Origin: Apostichopus japonicus
Taxonomy: Eukaryota; Echinodermata; Holothuroidea; Aspidochirotida; Stichopodidae
DNA: 64,000 nt
Reading direction: 5' to 3'
Assembly: GCF_037975245.1 (NCBI RefSeq)
Contig: NC_092572.1
Coordinates: 13,396,269 to 13,460,268, forward strand
Position numbers and translations under genes: made by a program
The notes under the pieces: generated by a model
What the model saw: the letters and a program-made list of their open reading frames with translations, nothing else
Databases searched by the model: none
What the model was told of the DNA's origin: nothing
In this document: piece after piece, positions 25,901 through 32,600 of the stretch
Layout: the number at the start of each line of letters is the position of its first letter
How positions within the stretch are numbered: position 1 is the first letter of the stretch

Positions 25901-28900
25901 AATGTAACGTAATGTATGGTAAGCAAAATGCTACACATTCCCCTCACCTCGAACAAAAAGGTGAAGCTTAATCAATAAAACCAAGTTGGCATTTCATAAA
26001 GATAACTCCGGTTAAACTAGTAAAAAGTGTTATATTTATAACGTGATCGGACGGATAATACATGCTTATTTTATTTTGACGACTGTAAGGGTATTGGGGA
26101 TGTAACAAAATACCAGTGAATGAATTCCACAATCTACTTTCTTATTCTCCGGGTTACAGAAACTGTTAACTACAATGTTGATAGCGTAGTTTACCATCGA
26201 TCTGGTGTTGTTCTTTCAAACCGTCTGCAAAGTTCTGGTCGTATAATAAGGTGGATTGCATCTCTGCGAAACACAGGTCGAAAGTCATTTGTTGCAAGCA
26301 CGTTAAGTGGTAAGTGATATCTCGGAACAAATCGTAACATATAAGTATCATTGATGTCCGCTGAAATTGCACAGTATAATCAGATTGGTTTGTCTCTTTT
26401 AAATGTTATTAGTATTTACCTCTGATGTTGTTTGATACACTTATGATTGAAATATTACACAATCCACATATACACTAAGAGTAGACTGCCGTACGTAATG
26501 AATACATATAAGCATATGATATTGTATGGTCGATGCTGAGAGCATATTTGTCGATGTTAGAAATATGTGTCATTAATGGAAATGTAATTAAGGCATAGAA
26601 ATAACGGGTCCAGTAAATAACGGATCCTTCTTTTAGTAAGTTATTAGTAGTTGGTTTGTAAGTACAAATTTCACATGATTTTTACAATGGATTGTACATT
26701 TTTGCAAATCTGTTGTGCTATAGATTTCAAAGGACAATGTCGCAACTAGCTCAATTGTAAGCATTCTTCATTTGATGGTGTTATTCAATTAAAAAAAAAT
26801 GTCAAACAGTATCAAGTGTTGCTTAATTCGAATACAACGTTTATAACACTTTACCTTTTTTTCTTCAGAGAACTCTTCGAGAAATGACAAACGCGAGTAT
26901 CGTTTGTTTGCTGAACATCTTCGTAATATGCCGAGGCATAAGAATGTCGTAGATACCATCGGTTGCGACACAAATGAAGGTCATTGTCCTGTTAATTAAG
27001 TGTGTAGTATCACTCAGTAGAAACTGCTTATACTCAATAGAATATGTCAACAGTAGTTCTTGCGTTAAATTGAGAAGGTCTTATTTAAGTGTTTATGATG
27101 AATTATTTTTCGAAGTACAAGCTGTGTTCAATTCACATATACTTTGATGCATAACTGCTTTTCTGAACAGTTCTTCATTGAGGCTTTGATTGAAATCTTT
27201 GACATATTTCATTGTTTACAACAGTGCCATACTTCATTTACACGGAATACGTAATGAATGGTAGACTGAAAGACTACTTAAAAGGTATCTCAGAAGCAAA
27301 TTCAACGTATACGACATCTATTTACACTGAAGGGGAAGGTTCCAAGTCGCTGGATTCACAAAACAAGCAGTTGGCTACATTTGCATTACATGTGCTAGAA
27401 GCACTCATTTTTCTTGAATCCGTGGATGTAAGTACAACTATGACACTATGTTAAGTTACTTTGATAACAATTACTCTCCAATTCTATGCAGAAGAGATAA
27501 ATTCACTAGCATCCGTTTGGTTTTTCCGACTTTATTGAGTAAAATAATTTATTTGTATCAATATAATACTTTATAAATATTGCCATCGAAATGTTTCAGC
27601 TGATGTTTCGTTGCTGACTTTTTTACGTTACTTCATTCCATCCTGTTCTCACCAGTGCGATCACCCTGGATTATCTGCTGGAAAGGTACTGCTCGACGCT
27701 AACAACAACTGCAAATTGTACGATTTTAACCTATGCTCTACAACGAGCAAGATAATATCGCAGCTGCAATTTGAGGTACTAAACTAAAAGTTATCTTTAA
27801 TTATTGATGTGTAAATGTAAGAGGGCCTGACGTTTCGATCCTAGTAGAACCTTCTTAAGAGGCTGAATGATAAGTTAGAGTAGCAGCATGGTCAAATACA
27901 CACACACAGAATAAGGACAGGTTAATGAGCAGGGTGGACACAAAAGAGATAGCTGTAAGAGAATTAGTAGACAAGGGATGGAGAGAAGAAAGAAAGAAAT
28001 CAACAGGGGGAAGGGAAGAGGTAGGATATTAACTGTAGAGGGACAAAGAGAGGAATAAGGAAAAAAGGTAGGAAGTAAACTAGAGAAGGACAAAGACAGA
28101 AAAGTGTGCAGAAGAAAGGTGGAAGAGAGCTACGAGAAAAGGGGTGACAGAGGGTCGATGTCGATGCATTGGTTAGTTTCCACTGTTTTACACTGTATTA
28201 GCTGTACGCGAAGGCCACATATGGTTGCCCTTACCTATGATACGCTCAAACGTGAACGTCAGAATAGTTCTTATGAACATTATATGATGTTTCCTTTACG
28301 ATACATACATATGAATAGATGGAAAGCCTAGATGTATTAACGGATGCATATACAGATAAATATATGGAAAACCACTTCTAATGTGACCCTTTTCTTAGAA
28401 ATATTGGTAATTTTGTTTTATCTGTATACTTCTCTTTTCCTCTTTTTGCGCAGGGAAGTGCTCGTCTTCAGTGGTATGCTCCCGAGACTATCTTTAATCG
28501 TGAATATGCTGAAACTAGTGACGTCTGGTCGTATGCGCTCTTTTTATGGGAGGTCTTTTCGTTAGGCAAGTTCAATTACTATTAGTAGGGCTGTTGATAT
28601 TGAGCCCAGATTTGGTCATGTGTGGTCAACCTTGGAATGAACATGTCGCATTGATGGATTTGCGCCAAGAGCAGTCTAGGTGAAGTAAGGAAGGTAGGCC
28701 ACATATCTCAATGTTAAACTAAGGCCCATGTAGCCCTACATATGACACTGTCTTAGCTTAATGATTATTGCAATAATGCATATGGATGTTAAATATATTT
28801 GTTTAGTTCTATTTAATATGTTCATTTTATAGGCTTAAAATCAGCATATTGGATCTATGAATTATTACATAACTTAGTCATACCCACGTTAAACAGCATT

Positions 28901-30553
28901 ACACATAAATGTGACAACTGTCTGTGTAATGTTAACTTTGCTCCATAATTATTACTATTTTCAGGGCAAAATCCTTTCGAAAATTTGGATGCGGAAGGCA
29001 TTAAATCAGCAATTCATATCCAACCGGTCCTTCCACAGACTAAATGTTGTCCAAACATGATGTAAGTAAAATTATCAAATAATACTTTTCGCGGTATACC
29101 ATGCACTTTGTTTAACGGGAAAGAATAACTGGTCGATACTGTGATGACATTCATTTTATGGACAGTATATCGAAATGTCTCCGAACCCAATTTTCAAGCG
29201 GCTGTTTACAGTCACAGTGTCAGTAGTAACAATTCCATACGATTATCATAACTCATTTATGGTCTGCTTGAACGGATTAGCTACAGGAGGGATTTGACTG
29301 TAGTGACCCTGTTTATATGAAAATTAAACTGTGACATTTTTTGTTTGTTATGAAAGTATTCCGAAATTAGCTATCGTTTGTTTGGTAACATAATGTACCT
29401 AAATACATATTAGAGATTAAATAATAATGATAATTTTAGCGGTTGTCAGAGAAAAAAGATAAACATTGCTATACTTCAATTGGTATTCCTTTATTGTCTA
29501 CTCACTGATTATTGCAGATATTCCCTGATAAAGAATTGTCTCCAGATAGAACCAGAAAGACGAATGAAGTTTCCTGATCTACGTGATTCTTTGCAGCAGT
29601 TTATTGGAGGAAGTGCGCAGGTACTTAGGGATTAATTTCATTTTGAAAAAGAGTGTGTAAAAGAGAATCACTTTCTTAAATACAACGCAATAGTGAGATT
29701 AAACCACAGTTAACCACGAAACATAATTAAATCGTTTTTTGTTTTCCTCAATTTATACTTTAGACAATATTATCGGTATTGACATTCTTTTAGTCATAAT
29801 TTTAATGTGATTTCCTCGATATAATATATGCAACAAATACTTAATAGTGAAACAAATGAAACAAAATTAATACTGCAAAGACCCGACATTCTTAAAGTAA
29901 TCAATTTAGAAAGTAAATGTAAATAAGGTTCTATTGATATTTTCAAATCCACCAGTTGAAGTATGAACAGTTGGAAAGCAACGGAAATATACTAATATAT
30001 GTTATGTTTGAGTAATGTTTACCACGTTTGTTCACATGTCGCCAGCAAGGAATACCGTTAAATGATAAAGCCTATCCTTGAAATGGCAAAACATTTTTTT
30101 TTGTCAACACGCATCTCGTGATTACGAATTAGTTTGACAGAGACGCCTCCAATATATACTAGTGTTTGGCTTATTTATATGACTGTTCAGCTAGCGTATA
30201 CGTACTGATGGTTTTGTCTCTTCATAAATCATTTAATCTTGCAACAAGAAACGAGTCATACCACTAGTATATCAATCCAGATCAGACATGTTTACATACT
30301 TCTATGTGCCTTATAAGACGGAAAACTCAAGTCACTTTTTATTATATTATAATTGCTTGGTGAGTTTACGTGACTTGAAATTGTGAAATAATGAAACTAC
30401 TTGTTATTTTTACTGGGCTTTCGATAAGATCAATTGAAATGTAACTTGACTTTCATTTGTTTTCATTGCCAGAGCAGACGTTACCGATTCGTTAGTAAAC
30501 ATGTGAAGTATGCTATGCACAACGAATCAATAAACATATTACTTTGGTCTTGA
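4746..30553 (+). CDS. Gene P1: HYR-array transmembrane receptor with tyrosine-kinase-like pseudokinase domain (multi-exon)
   Basis: The span was assembled from splice sites and phases. The ectodomain is a run of HYR domains (about 77-88 residues, one per exon, all phase 1-1). It is followed by a transmembrane exon with basic stop-transfer, a 25-nt micro-exon, a juxtamembrane exon with a [11 protein letters not shown] motif, and a kinase-like domain in eight exons. HYR is an Ig-fold-like extracellular module found in hyalin and many adhesion proteins. The kinase fold most resembles receptor tyrosine kinases ([18 protein letters not shown]-lobe, WYAPE, SDVWS). Catalytic residues are lost: VAIK Lys is Thr, HRD is HPG, catalytic Asn is Lys, DFG is DFN. 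A scaffold or co-receptor role is inferred. No signal-peptide or first exon was found, and two HYR exons are split by transposons, so the mature transcript may use only some of the array. Confidence 0.75.
5352..5433. repeat. Two adjacent short hairpins in an intron
   Basis: A perfect 10-bp inverted repeat (AACGTTTTGT, 3-nt loop, ACAAAACGTT) at 5352-5374 is followed by CTGCTATC...GATAGCAG arms ending near 5433. Both are kept in the second duplicate at about 13088-13169. They may be a short transposon remnant or simply a fold in the intron RNA. Confidence 0.5.
7368..9170 (+). pseudogene. P1 HYR exon A1 (type A), split by a hAT element
   Basis: The exon begins after CTGAAG at 7367 with [18 protein letters not shown]. 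It is interrupted at 7478 and resumes at 9039, ending before gtaagt at 9170. Without the insertion and one copy of its 8-bp target duplication the exon is 243 bp, exactly the length of the intact paralogous exon 15029-15271, with phase 1-1. The frame entering the insertion runs into a stop at about 7627. Because the phases are symmetric, skipping this exon joins 4746-4976 to 9287-9517 in frame. Confidence 0.85.
7479..9030. mobile_element. Non-autonomous hAT-like DNA transposon, 1,552 bp
   Basis: The ends are CAGTGTTCGA at 7479 and its complement TCGAACACTG at 9030. The flanking 8-bp direct repeat CAGTCAAC lies at 7471-7478 and 9031-9038. CAGTG-type termini and 8-bp duplications are hAT hallmarks. 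The uninterrupted site is seen in the paralogous exon at 15132-15139 (CAATCAAC), which confirms the insertion. No transposase is visible. The interior has repeated TATCGG words near 7690-7740, a GC-rich segment near 8190-8270 with a GGGGGC-GAAA-GCCCCC hairpin (8254-8269), and GCGATGCGAT-like repeats near the right end. Confidence 0.92.
9287..9517 (+). CDS. P1 HYR exon B1' (type B)
   Basis: The acceptor TTTACAG ends at 9286 and the donor CCAG/gtaagt follows 9517. The exon has 231 bp and phase 1-1. The domain starts [18 protein letters not shown] and carries the paired cysteines of the family. Its counterpart in the other duplicate is 15484-15714. Confidence 0.85.
10030..10800 (+). pseudogene. 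LINE (CR1/Jockey-like) reverse transcriptase relic
   Basis: Broken frames carry the order of motifs expected in a non-LTR reverse transcriptase. First comes [13 protein letters not shown] followed by a FD-IDH-like stretch (about 10070-10140). Then comes a VLQGSIIGS-like motif (about 10258-10285) with a YFNDL motif just after (about 10300). Finally there is [20 protein letters not shown] (about 10590-10660) and [18 protein letters not shown] (about 10692-10750). Several stops and frameshifts make it dead. It lies in an intron of P1. The shorter copy at about 16230-16630 shows that the LINE was already there when the segment was duplicated. Confidence 0.6.
10801..11616. other. P1 intron between duplicate copies
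   Basis: No exon is seen. 11380-11530 is a diverged match to the introns at about 6310-6480 and 14050-14210 (TAACAGGAT..., CAGATTCAGAACTGCA...). This indicates an older round of duplication before the recent 4.8-kb one. Confidence 0.5.
11617..11859 (+). CDS. P1 HYR exon A2 (type A)
   Basis: The acceptor ATAAAG ends at 11616 and the donor A/gtaagt follows 11859. The exon has 243 bp and phase 1-1. It encodes [20 protein letters not shown], a [12 protein letters not shown] segment, [15 protein letters not shown] and FVVNVL, one complete HYR domain. Its 3' tail is the one found as a relic at 4099-4121. Confidence 0.85.
12481..12711 (+). CDS. P1 HYR exon B2 (type B)
   Basis: The acceptor TTTACAG ends at 12480 and the donor CCAG/gtaaga follows 12711. 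The exon has 231 bp and phase 1-1. Its protein is the same as that of 4746-4976, with only a silent difference noticed, consistent with a recent duplication or gene conversion. Confidence 0.87.
15029..15271 (+). CDS. P1 HYR exon A3 (type A)
   Basis: The acceptor ATGAAG ends at 15028 and the donor CAAA/gtaagt follows 15271. The exon has 243 bp and phase 1-1. It is the intact counterpart of the hAT-split exon 7368-9170. The domain runs from [13 protein letters not shown] to SCTFTISVQ. Confidence 0.87.
15484..15714 (+). CDS. P1 HYR exon B3 (type B)
   Basis: The acceptor TTTACAG ends at 15483 and the donor CCAA/gtaagt follows 15714. The exon has 231 bp and phase 1-1. The last exon base is A where the other type-B exons have G, which changes the junction codon. 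The domain starts [14 protein letters not shown]. Confidence 0.85.
16230..16630 (+). pseudogene. Truncated LINE reverse transcriptase relic (duplicate copy)
   Basis: This is the second copy of the relic at 10030-10800. [20 protein letters not shown] is clearer here and matches the palm motif of non-LTR reverse transcriptases. The copy stops near 16630, where part of a HYR exon begins. Confidence 0.6.
17950..18630 (+). pseudogene. Pogo/Tigger-like (DDE_1) transposase relic nested in the Harbinger element
   Basis: The reading frame carries [20 protein letters not shown] and [14 protein letters not shown], matching the first catalytic Asp region of CENP-B/pogo-type DDE transposases (consensus like IFNVDETG). 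Further on, in shifted frames with stops, come [27 protein letters not shown] and FYEWIANLV, in the order expected for the same domain. Frameshifts and stops make it inactive. The ends of the nested element were not found. Confidence 0.65.
19931..20209 (-). pseudogene. Harbinger (HARBI1-like) transposase N-terminal fragment
   Basis: The minus strand encodes [20 protein letters not shown], then [20 protein letters not shown] and a DMLQDDI-like stretch. This matches the N-terminal arrangement of Harbinger transposases (an ERVFRDRxNPL-like segment followed by the YRFSR helix). The frame stops at 19931 and no DDE catalytic part is recognisable further down. The copy is therefore truncated. Confidence 0.65.
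20968..21012 (+). pseudogene. P1 HYR type-A exon stub
   Basis: After a TTCTTCTCTGAAG acceptor the sequence reads [15 protein letters not shown], the start of a type-A HYR exon with substitutions. After about 45 bp it changes into intron sequence like that downstream of the type-C exons (compare 21615 onward). It is another recombination breakpoint inside an exon. Confidence 0.65.
21284..21547 (+). CDS. P1 HYR exon C1 (type C)
   Basis: The acceptor TTTGCAG ends at 21283 and the donor C/gtgagt follows 21547. The exon has 264 bp and phase 1-1. It encodes an HYR domain with [18 protein letters not shown], a [10 protein letters not shown] loop, [13 protein letters not shown] and FNVNVL. Confidence 0.85.
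21910..22173 (+). CDS. P1 HYR exon C2 (type C)
   Basis: The acceptor TTTGCAG ends at 21909 and the donor C/gtgagt follows 22173. The exon has 264 bp and phase 1-1. It differs from C1 by a few residues (for example [13 protein letters not shown] and TGGFFQ). Confidence 0.86.
22529..22792 (+). CDS. P1 HYR exon C3 (type C, membrane-proximal)
   Basis: The acceptor TTTGCAG ends at 22528 and the donor C/gtgagt follows 22792. The exon has 264 bp and phase 1-1. It is the last HYR exon before the transmembrane exon. Differences from C1/C2 include FGSVANF, ASCDHQ and VNVNPFV at the end. Confidence 0.86.
23657..23767 (+). CDS. P1 transmembrane exon
   Basis: The acceptor CATTAG ends at 23656 and the donor A/gtaact follows 23767, with phase 1-1. 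It encodes [20 protein letters not shown] followed by [12 protein letters not shown] and RRKRK. That is one hydrophobic helix of about 25 residues with a basic stop-transfer, as in a type I receptor. Confidence 0.85.
23903..24011 (+). repeat. Degenerate minisatellite, about 21-bp unit, five copies
   Basis: Successive variants of TTTCTGCAGAACGTAATGTAA follow one another (TTTCTAGAACGTATTGCAA, TTTCGCATAACGCATTGTAA, TTTCTGCAGAGAGTAATGTAA, TTTCTGTGGGACGAACTGCGA). It lies in the intron after the transmembrane exon. Confidence 0.6.
24580..24985. repeat. AT-rich degenerate tandem repeat of ATATCAAGCTATATCTGG words
   Basis: About 400 bp is made of repeated TATATCTGG, TTATATCAAGC and TGGCCTTATC words in varying order. 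It ends with the reverse-orientation words CAGATATTTTCAGATATAA near 24965. It contains short open frames that are by-products of the repeat. It is intronic. Confidence 0.6.
25190..25214 (+). CDS. P1 juxtamembrane micro-exon, 25 nt
   Basis: The acceptor ACAAAAG ends at 25189 and a strong donor TT/gtaagt follows 25214. The exon shifts phase from 1 to 2, exactly what is needed to join the transmembrane exon (ends phase 1) to 25701-25774 (starts phase 2). The joined protein reads [21 protein letters not shown]. The call is an inference from phase and the donor, because the exon is too short to recognise by content. Confidence 0.55.
25701..25774 (+). CDS. P1 juxtamembrane exon
   Basis: The acceptor TTTTATAG ends at 25700 and the donor AATG/gtcagt follows 25774, with phase 2 to 1. 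It encodes [20 protein letters not shown] followed by DVGN. The acidic YETA segment could be a phosphotyrosine site if a partner kinase acts on it. The equivalent P2 exon (49580-49659) has [10 protein letters not shown] and VQYESPDE in the same places. Confidence 0.75.
26160..26309 (+). CDS. P1 pseudokinase exon 1 (N-lobe)
   Basis: The acceptor GGTTACAG ends at 26159 and the donor AGTG/gtaagt follows 26309. The exon has 150 bp and phase 1-1, the same length as the P2 exon. It encodes [20 protein letters not shown], then IRWIASL and SFVASTLS. The glycine-rich loop is not of the GxGxxG type. At the VAIK position the residue expected to be Lys is Thr (VAST). Confidence 0.83.
26869..26979 (+). 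CDS. P1 pseudokinase exon 2 (helix C to beta-4)
   Basis: The acceptor TTCTTCAG ends at 26868 and the donor GAAG/gtcatt follows 26979. The exon has 111 bp and phase 1-1. It encodes [20 protein letters not shown] and DTIGCDTNE. The PRHKNVVxxIG motif is the standard segment after helix C in receptor tyrosine kinases. Confidence 0.85.
27225..27427 (+). CDS. P1 pseudokinase exon 3 (hinge, helix D/E)
   Basis: The acceptor TTACAACAG ends at 27224 and the donor GAT/gtaagt follows 27427. The exon has 203 bp and phase 1 to 0. It encodes [20 protein letters not shown], the hinge of a tyrosine kinase (compare xxIVxEYxxxGxLxxYL). A kinase insert-like [18 protein letters not shown] segment follows, then [17 protein letters not shown] of helix E. 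Confidence 0.87.
27656..27775 (+). CDS. P1 pseudokinase exon 4 (catalytic loop remnant and DFN)
   Basis: The acceptor CTCACCAG ends at 27655 and the donor TTTGAG/gtacta follows 27775. The exon has 120 bp and phase 0-0. It encodes [20 protein letters not shown] followed by LYDFNLCS. Compared with HRDLAARNVL...DFGLA, Arg-Asp becomes Pro-Gly, the Asn is Lys and DFG is DFN. The catalytic Asp and one metal ligand are gone. The segment after DFN has no activation-loop tyrosine. Confidence 0.88.
27810..28100. repeat. Interspersed-repeat tail and purine-rich tract in intron
   Basis: 27813-27850 carries GCCTGACGTTTCGATCC and CCTTCTTAAGAGGC, words often found near the 3' end of retroelements. They are followed by about 250 bp of A/G-rich low-complexity sequence. 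The element family is not established. Confidence 0.35.
28454..28565 (+). CDS. P1 pseudokinase exon 5 (APE, helix F), followed by a GC donor
   Basis: The acceptor TTGCGCAG ends at 28453. The exon has 112 bp and phase 0 to 1. It encodes [20 protein letters not shown] and [20 protein letters not shown] and the DVWS of helix F are intact. The exon is followed by TTAG/gcaagt, a GC-AG intron whose donor otherwise fits the consensus. P2 has a GT donor at the same place. Confidence 0.86.
28965..29061 (+). CDS. P1 pseudokinase exon 6 (C-lobe)
   Basis: The acceptor TTTTCAG ends at 28964 and the donor AT/gtaagt follows 29061. The exon has 97 bp and phase 1 to 2. It encodes [20 protein letters not shown] and [12 protein letters not shown], the G-helix region with the typical CP before helix H. 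Confidence 0.85.
29518..29620 (+). CDS. P1 pseudokinase exon 7 (end of C-lobe)
   Basis: The acceptor ATTGCAG ends at 29517. The exon encodes [20 protein letters not shown] and [14 protein letters not shown], the last helices of a tyrosine kinase, with the usual Trp of CW replaced by Leu. A donor (CAG/gtactt) after 29620 gives 103 bp, the same length as the P2 exon 54355-54457, which favours splicing here. If it is not spliced, translation ends after VLRD at TAA 29633-29635. Confidence 0.82.
30473..30553 (+). CDS. P1 candidate terminal exon
   Basis: After the pyrimidine-rich acceptor TTCATTGCCAG, phase 0 gives [20 protein letters not shown] and NILLWS, then TGA at 30551-30553. The phase fits the end of 29518-29620. 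I do not recognise the sequence and saw no equivalent in P2, so this is a weak call. Confidence 0.3.
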   Translation, partial: SRRYRFVSKHVKYAMHNESINILLWS

Positions 30554-30916
30554 TATCATTTGCAATTCGCTTCACAAAGGGAGAGACATGCTTTTTTACT
30601 TATATACGGAGTGATTCATATTTGTGTTAATATGTGTACTGAGATATAGGGTTATACTGCAACTTGGTTTTATGTTTTTCCTGGTAATGTATATGTTATG
30701 TTATGATGACTTTATTAGTAACATAAAGGCTACTCAGAGGTTACTGTTACTATATTTGATTTGTAAAACTTTTTAATAACCACACACTCACCGTCTGATG
30801 TAATAATATGTAAATGCTGCCAAGAATCATTTGACTGGTATGTAGTTTCAGACATCGGTCTTTCTAAATTAGTAATTCAGGCAACGATGACATCAGGAGC
30901 AAATGAAAAATAAGTA

Positions 30917-30922
30917 AATAAA
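30917..30922 (+). terminator. Possible polyadenylation signal of P1
   Basis: An AATAAA lies about 360 bp beyond the candidate stop at 30553, followed by GT-rich sequence. Another AATAAA at 30529-30534 lies inside the candidate terminal exon. Confidence 0.3.
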
Positions 30923-31040
30923 GTTGTTTGGAAATGTTTATTTATCACGTTCATTTATATGTTTTTCATGTATCCATGAAGATGTATATATAACTTAAAA
31001 CTGCCGAAAAGAACTTCATTTTGCTATGCAAAAGTTTGCA

Positions 31041-31084
31041 AGTAGTCGCACAGTAGTCGCACTGTAGTCGCACAGTAGTCGCAC
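31041..31084 (+). repeat. Minisatellite, 11-bp unit, four copies
   Basis: AGTAGTCGCAC is repeated four times, with one AG to TG change in the third unit. Confidence 0.85.
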
Positions 31085-31606
31085 AGTAATGACTTGAGTA
31101 ATGAGTCTCTAAAGATTTTGTCTATCAACAGAGTGAGTGACATGAGTAAGAAAAATCAATTGAAATTTTATTTGATCAATTAATAATTCACAAAATAAAT
31201 TATAATTCCAAACTAATGGGGGAGATTTTGTCCGTAGAGAAGTATTTTAAATGATTCAGTTACCTACTAGGTACATTCGTCCTGGCCTAGTGTTCTATGG
31301 CAGTAGAACGAGTCAATAGTTGGTTGTGGTACGCATGGAAATATCCCTCTGTTTACAAAGAAGGGCTAAAATGTATTTCGGCCTGGTTTGCGGTCGGAAT
31401 ATACGAGTTGATTTAGCTATTATTGCAGCTGCTTCTACTGTATTACAGCGTGAAGTTAACTCACATAAATTGCTAATATAAGGTAGGAGTAATAGGGGTG
31501 CAGCCCCATCACCACCACAATTAGGACGTATTTTAGGTAATAATTTAAGGAAATCAGTATTTTAGAAAGCTTTTTTAGGGTCGCAAGTGTAAAAGGTGTT
31601 GGGGTG

Positions 31607-31607
<1 letters not shown>

Positions 31608-31640
<33 letters not shown>
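31608..31640. repeat. TA microsatellite
   Basis: This is an uninterrupted AT/TA dinucleotide run just left of the 240-bp tandem repeat. Confidence 0.9.
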
Positions 31641-31643
<3 letters not shown>

Positions 31644-31689
31644 TCGTAACTAAAAGTATAATATAGGCATACTGGTATTAATTCTTATC

Positions 31690-32015
31690 TTTATTCATAT
31701 CTTAACCTGTTTTTAATTACGATTACTTTTAGTCGTAAGCTTACTTTGAAAGGAAGTAAGAAAAAGGTATACATACAGAGAGAGAGGAATGCCTCACATC
31801 CAAGAAAATTTTATATTACGGTGGCTTGGAAAATTGATTACAAATCTATCGAATTGAATTATACTTTGTTAATTTTTTTTTAGTGGTGATTGGTTTGTAT
31901 ACATTAGAGAATTGTGAAAAGAAATAATACATATTCATATCTTAACCTGTTTTTATTGACGATTATTTTTAGTTGTAAGCGTACTTTAAAAAGAAATAAT
32001 AAGAAACATATCAAC

Positions 32016-32056
<41 letters not shown>

Positions 32057-32600
32057 GAAAGAGAAAGAAATGCCTCTTTATCCAAAAGATTTTATATTAC
32101 GGTGGCTGGGAAAATTGATTACAATTCTTTCGAATTGAATTATACTTTGTCACATTTGTTTAGTGGTGATCGGTTCGTATAAGTAAGAGAATTGTGAAAA
32201 GAAACAATACATATTCATATCTTAACCTGTTTTTATTGACGATTAATTTTAGTTTTAAGTTTACATTAAAAAGAAATAATACGAAAACTATATACATAGA
32301 GAGAGAGGAGTGCCGCATATCCAAGAAGATTTTATATTACGGTGGTTGGAAAATTGATTACAATTATGTCGAATTGAGTTATACTTTATAACATTTGTTT
32401 AGTGGTGATTGGTTTGTATACATTAGAGAATTGTGAAAAGAAATAATACATATTCATATCTTAACCTGTTTTTATTGACGATAATTTTTAGTTGTAAGGT
32501 TACATTAAAAAGAAATAATACGAAAACTATATACATAGAGAGAGAGAAGCGCCGCATATCCAAGAAGATTTTATTTTACGGTGGCTGGGAAAATTGACAA
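31690..32600 (+). repeat. Tandem repeat of about 240 bp, four copies
   Basis: The marker ATTCATATCTTAACCTGTTT recurs at about 31693, 31933, 32213 and 32452. Each unit also holds a GA microsatellite (AGAGAGAG) followed by CCAAGAAGATTTTATATTAC and GTGGTGATTGGTTTGTATA. The second copy is about 40 bp longer because its GA run is expanded (about 32019-32052). Open frames in it are repeat by-products. Confidence 0.88.

Noticed and set aside
26160-29620. Active receptor tyrosine kinase
   Set aside because: VAIK Lys, catalytic Asp and Asn, and the DFG Gly are all replaced, and there is no activation-loop tyrosine. The same pattern in P2 rules out a single sequencing error.
31041-31084. CRISPR-like repeat
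   Set aside because: The 11-bp units are directly adjacent with no spacers, in a eukaryotic genome. It is a minisatellite.
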